Shown one piece after another: positions 13,631-15,994 of a DNA stretch of 15,994 nt. Below the pieces are notes generated by a model. The model searched no databases and was not told the DNA's origin. It saw only the letters and a program-made list of their open reading frames with translations. The stretch covers positions 1 to 15,994 of the forward strand of contig JABDJZ010000238.1 of assembly GCA_013003255.1 (NCBI GenBank), read 5' to 3'. The stretch is from Rhodothermales bacterium. Lineage in GTDB: Bacteria > Bacteroidota > Rhodothermia > Rhodothermales > UBA10348. The first letter of the stretch is position 1. Each line of letters opens with the position of its first letter. The translations under genes and the position numbers were made by a program.

Positions 13631-14920
13631 TTAAAGGGATCCCTGGTCGCGGTCAGGCGACGTCAACGGAGAGGCAGAAGGCGCGTTCCGCTTGGACTCG
13701 GCCTCCACCATTCCATCACGGAATGTAACCATAAAAGGTTCGCCTGCAGGCAGTTGAGCCGCGCTGTCAATGCGACGACCGGCCGACTGGACCAGTGCAA
13801 AGCCCTTGTCGAGCGGCCGAAGGGGATTGACCATGCGCCACTTCTGCATGTGAGCGTCCACAATAACCTTAACGTGTTGGACACGGCGATTTGCAGCCTG
13901 GCTGAGCCTGCCGGTGGCGATTTCAAGTGATTCGCGCGCGGAAGCCAGCCTGACAGATGGATGGCCATACTGGCGGACGGCCGCCGCCCTGGCAACAAGG
14001 TCACGGGCGCGGCGGAGTCGGTGCTCCAGTTGAGCCCGATGCCGTCCCCCGGTAGACTGCAGGTGCCTCAGGAGTGCCTCTTGATCCGGCACCGCCTCCT
14101 CGGCCGCACCGGAAGGGGTCGGTGCCCGCTTGTCTGCCACAAGATCCGTCAGCGTGGTATCCGTTTCGTGACCGACCCCGGAAACGATGGGTATTCCCGA
14201 ATTGTGGACCGCTCGAACGGTCGGTTCCTCATTGAAGGCCCAGAGGTCCTCCAGACTGCCGCCACCGCGGGCCACAATCAGGACATCCGGGCGCTGCGGG
14301 TGTGTTAACGGCAGCCGGTTGAATGCGGCGATGGCCTCGACAATCTGGCGAGAGGCTTCCTCGCCCTGGACAACGACCGGGCACACAATGACATGGGCAA
14401 TGGGGTATCGCCGTTTCAGGACGGATAGTATATCCCGGACCGCGGCGCCACTTCGCGATGTGACCACGCCTACACGTTCGGGATAGCGGGGGAGTGGTCG
14501 CTTGCGCTCAGGGCGAAACAGGCCCTCTGCAGAGAGTCGGCGACCGAGCTCGGCGAAGGCACGCTGCAGGGCTCCCTCTCCGGCCGGGACCATGCTTCGC
14601 ACCGAGATCTGCACGTTTCCGCGCTGTGCATAGACGGAGACCCCACCTCGAATGCGTACCGCCAGTCCATCGGCTGGCCTGAAACGCAGCGCTTCAACGT
14701 TGGACTTCCACATCACGCAGCGCATCTGTCCATCAGCGTCCTTGAGCGTGAAGTAGAGGTGTCCCGAAGTGGGTCGGCTGATGTTGGAGAGTTCTCCCTC
14801 CAGGTAAACGCTCCTGAACTCGGACTCCAGACGCGTCTTGAGACGGCTGACGAATGAACCGACCGGCTCCGGCCCACTTGAGCCGCTAGTAGAAGTTGAC
14901 GGGGTGTATCTTTCGCTCAC
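13631..14920 (-). CDS. xseA: Exodeoxyribonuclease VII large subunit
   Basis: A 429-aa catalytic subunit of exonuclease VII. The OB-fold DNA-binding domain covers about 20-115 (VYLEGELSNISRPTSGHLYF). The catalytic domain starts at about 145 (PERVGVVTSRSGAAVRDIL) and contains the family signatures VARGGGSLEDLWAFNEE (216-232) and SGVGHETDTTLTDLVADKRA (247-266), then PTPSGAAEEAVP. A helical region follows, and the end has the usual NPLRPLDKGFALV stretch. The start is GTG at 14920; the next in-frame Met (66) lies inside the OB fold, so GTG is the only sensible choice, preceded by a non-conserved Ser/Thr/Gly/Pro-rich leader. Only 18 bases separate it from the divergent THX gene, so each promoter must overlap the other gene. 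The YjbQ-like gene follows 18 nt downstream. Confidence 0.96.
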   Translation of the reverse strand: MSERYTPSTSTSGSSGPEPVGSFVSRLKTRLESEFRSVYLEGELSNISRPTSGHLYFTLKDADGQMRCVMWKSNVEALRFRPADGLAVRIRGGVSVYAQRGNVQISVRSMVPAGEGALQRAFAELGRRLSAEGLFRPERKRPLPRYPERVGVVTSRSGAAVRDILSVLKRRYPIAHVIVCPVVVQGEEASRQIVEAIAAFNRLPLTHPQRPDVLIVARGGGSLEDLWAFNEEPTVRAVHNSGIPIVSGVGHETDTTLTDLVADKRAPTPSGAAEEAVPDQEALLRHLQSTGGRHRAQLEHRLRRARDLVARAAAVRQYGHPSVRLASARESLEIATGRLSQAANRRVQHVKVIVDAHMQKWRMVNPLRPLDKGFALVQSAGRRIDSAAQLPAGEPFMVTFRDGMVEAESKRNAPSASPLTSPDRDQGSL

Positions 14921-14938
14921 ACCAATCGGATACAGACC

Positions 14939-15043
14939 ATGGGAAAAGGAGACAAGCGTTCCAAGCGCGGAAAGATCACGAACAAGTCCTACGGGAAGAG
15001 TCGCCCTCGGAAGTCAAACAAGAAGGCCGCCAAGAAGGGCTGA
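14939..15043 (+). CDS. thx: 30S ribosomal protein THX (bTHX)
   Basis: A 34-aa, extremely basic protein beginning MGKGDKRSKRGKITNKSYGK, then SRPRKSNKKAAKKG. It matches the ribosomal peptide Thx, known from Thermus thermophilus as MGKGDRRTRRGKI...YGKYRPRK (recalled, not searched). The shared pattern is MGKGD+R(S/T)+RGKI, YGK and RPRK; this copy has an extra Lys/Ala tail. Thx sits in the head of the 30S subunit and stabilises 16S rRNA; homologues occur in Bacteroidota and in plastids. The gene is too short for ordinary gene finders. It is divergent from xseA (18 bp between starts), and the M14 peptidase gene begins four bases after its stop, so the two may share a transcript. A TTGACG at 14896-14901 lies upstream, but I see no matching -10 box. 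Confidence 0.92.
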   Translation: MGKGDKRSKRGKITNKSYGKSRPRKSNKKAAKKG

Positions 15044-15046
15044 CGC

Positions 15047-15994
15047 ATGCACCGCATTGCTGGTCGGATAATACGGTGGCGGCCCCTCCGGAGTGCCGTC
15101 ATGCTCGGGATTCTCCTTGCCGGGCTCGGACATGAAGTCCGCGGGCAGGAGGCCGATCTGAGTTTCCTGCGGACCCGGGCCGAGTTGTCGGACTATGAGG
15201 AGACCACCGGCTACGATGAGGCCATCGGGTTTCTGGAGGTGGCAGCGGCGCAGTCCGCAGATCTGACCCTCACCCATTTTGGCTACTCGGTGGAGGGGCG
15301 AAGACTTCCGCTGGTAGTCTGGGGAGCCCCGGCTGATCCCGAGGCCATCCTCGCGGACGACCGGCTGCGCGTCTTTGTGCAGGCCAACATCCACGCAGGA
15401 GAGGTGTGCGGGAAGGACGCCATGCTGGCCATGATCCGGGATCTGGCGGCTGGCCGCTACGACGCGTGGCGGAGTGAGGTGATTCTGCTCATTGCGCCGA
15501 TCTACAACGTGGATGGCAATGAGCGCGTCAACCTCTATAACCGACCCAGGCAAAACGGGCCGGTAGGCGGAATGGGGCAGCGGCCGAACGCAGAGAATCT
15601 GGATCTCAATCGGGATCACATGAAGCTCGCCAGTCCGGAGGCGCGGTCACTTGTGGGGTTGATGAAGTCCTATGATCCGCATGTCCTGATTGACCTGCAC
15701 ACCACCAACGGGACCCGCCACGGCTATCACCTGACGTACTCGCCGCCTCTCAATCCGAACACCGCGCCGGCCATAGACAGCCTCTTGCGGGACCGTCTGC
15801 TTCCCGACGTGACCGAGTCCGTCAAGGAGCGGTATGGCTGGGACTACTATTACTACGGCAACCTGCCATTCCGCGGAGGAGAGCCCGGGTGGTACACCTT
15901 TGACCATCGGCCCAGGTTCAACAACAACTACGTTGGGCTTCGGAACCGGGTGGCCATCCTCTCGGAGGCCTACGCGTACGCGTCCTACCGTGAC
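15047..15994 (+). CDS. Secreted M14-family zinc carboxypeptidase-like protein, 3' end beyond window
   Basis: An open frame of 316 codons with no stop before the window edge, so the C-terminus is missing. The N-terminus is a probable signal peptide: basic MHRIAGRIIRWRPLR, then the hydrophobic MLGILLAGLG, with cleavage near residue 33; an ATG at 15101 is an alternative start. The metallocarboxypeptidase core follows. The zinc motif NIHAGE gives His116 and Glu119, DLHTT gives His218, and LDLNRD gives the substrate-binding Arg189. AILSEAYAYASY (303-314) is the likely position of the catalytic Glu (307). The protein should hydrolyse peptides from the C-terminus, or a peptidoglycan or other amide substrate, outside the inner membrane. 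Its start lies four bases after the THX stop, and GAAGGG in the THX 3' end may serve as its ribosome binding site. Confidence 0.9.
   Translation, partial: MHRIAGRIIRWRPLRSAVMLGILLAGLGHEVRGQEADLSFLRTRAELSDYEETTGYDEAIGFLEVAAAQSADLTLTHFGYSVEGRRLPLVVWGAPADPEAILADDRLRVFVQANIHAGEVCGKDAMLAMIRDLAAGRYDAWRSEVILLIAPIYNVDGNERVNLYNRPRQNGPVGGMGQRPNAENLDLNRDHMKLASPEARSLVGLMKSYDPHVLIDLHTTNGTRHGYHLTYSPPLNPNTAPAIDSLLRDRLLPDVTESVKERYGWDYYYYGNLPFRGGEPGWYTFDHRPRFNNNYVGLRNRVAILSEAYAYASYRD

Noticed and set aside
1..15994. Search for CRISPR arrays, insertion sequences, tRNA or rRNA genes, phage or defence modules
   Set aside because: No regularly spaced repeats, transposase or integrase motifs, tRNA-like cloverleaf or toxin-antitoxin pair seen; gene content looks like core chromosome.

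Overview
The window is a GC-rich bacterial chromosome segment with ordinary coding density and no sign of a mobile element, CRISPR array, rRNA or tRNA. Several features point to Bacteroidota, probably the Rhodothermia/Rhodothermales side. They are an ECF sigma / FecR / TonB-receptor cassette whose receptor carries an STN and a carboxypeptidase-regulatory-like domain, a small Bacteroidota-type conserved protein with an SGCGIDKSVH motif, a type I signal peptidase with a large insertion, and a gene for the small ribosomal protein THX. Many starts lack a good Shine-Dalgarno sequence, which also fits. The lineage is an inference; I could not run a search.

Layout. 2-214: C-terminal end of lspA. 221-4751 (minus strand): a three-gene cell-surface signalling cassette in the order ECF sigma factor, FecR anti-sigma, STN-type TonB-dependent receptor. 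Sigma and fecR overlap by ATGA. A 173-bp gap rich in candidate regulatory elements separates fecR from the receptor gene. 4752-5095: divergent control region with two imperfect direct repeats about 51 bp apart. 5096-8862 (plus): lepA, a secreted protein of unknown function, and lepB, apparently one transcription unit. 8887-11607 (minus): a compact four-gene run, xseB, conserved hypothetical, two-TM RCK potassium channel, L,D-transpeptidase-type (YkuD) protein, in which every junction is an ATGA overlap. 11698-12474 (plus): an SDR oxidoreductase. 12542-14920 (minus): xseA followed by a 356-aa protein whose two ends match the YjbQ/UPF0047 family, with a long unrecognised insertion between them. 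14939-15994 (plus): a 34-aa gene for ribosomal protein THX, then a secreted M14 zinc carboxypeptidase-like protein cut by the window edge.

How the genes relate. The cassette should work as a FecIRA-type relay: ligand binding at the outer-membrane receptor is passed through the STN domain to periplasmic FecR, which controls the sigma factor. Much of the rest concerns the cell envelope and protein export (LspA, LepB, L,D-transpeptidase, secreted peptidase) or translation (LepA, THX). The two exonuclease VII subunits are encoded about 2 kb apart instead of side by side. The most unusual item is the YjbQ-like protein with its inserted region. The most easily overlooked is the THX gene.
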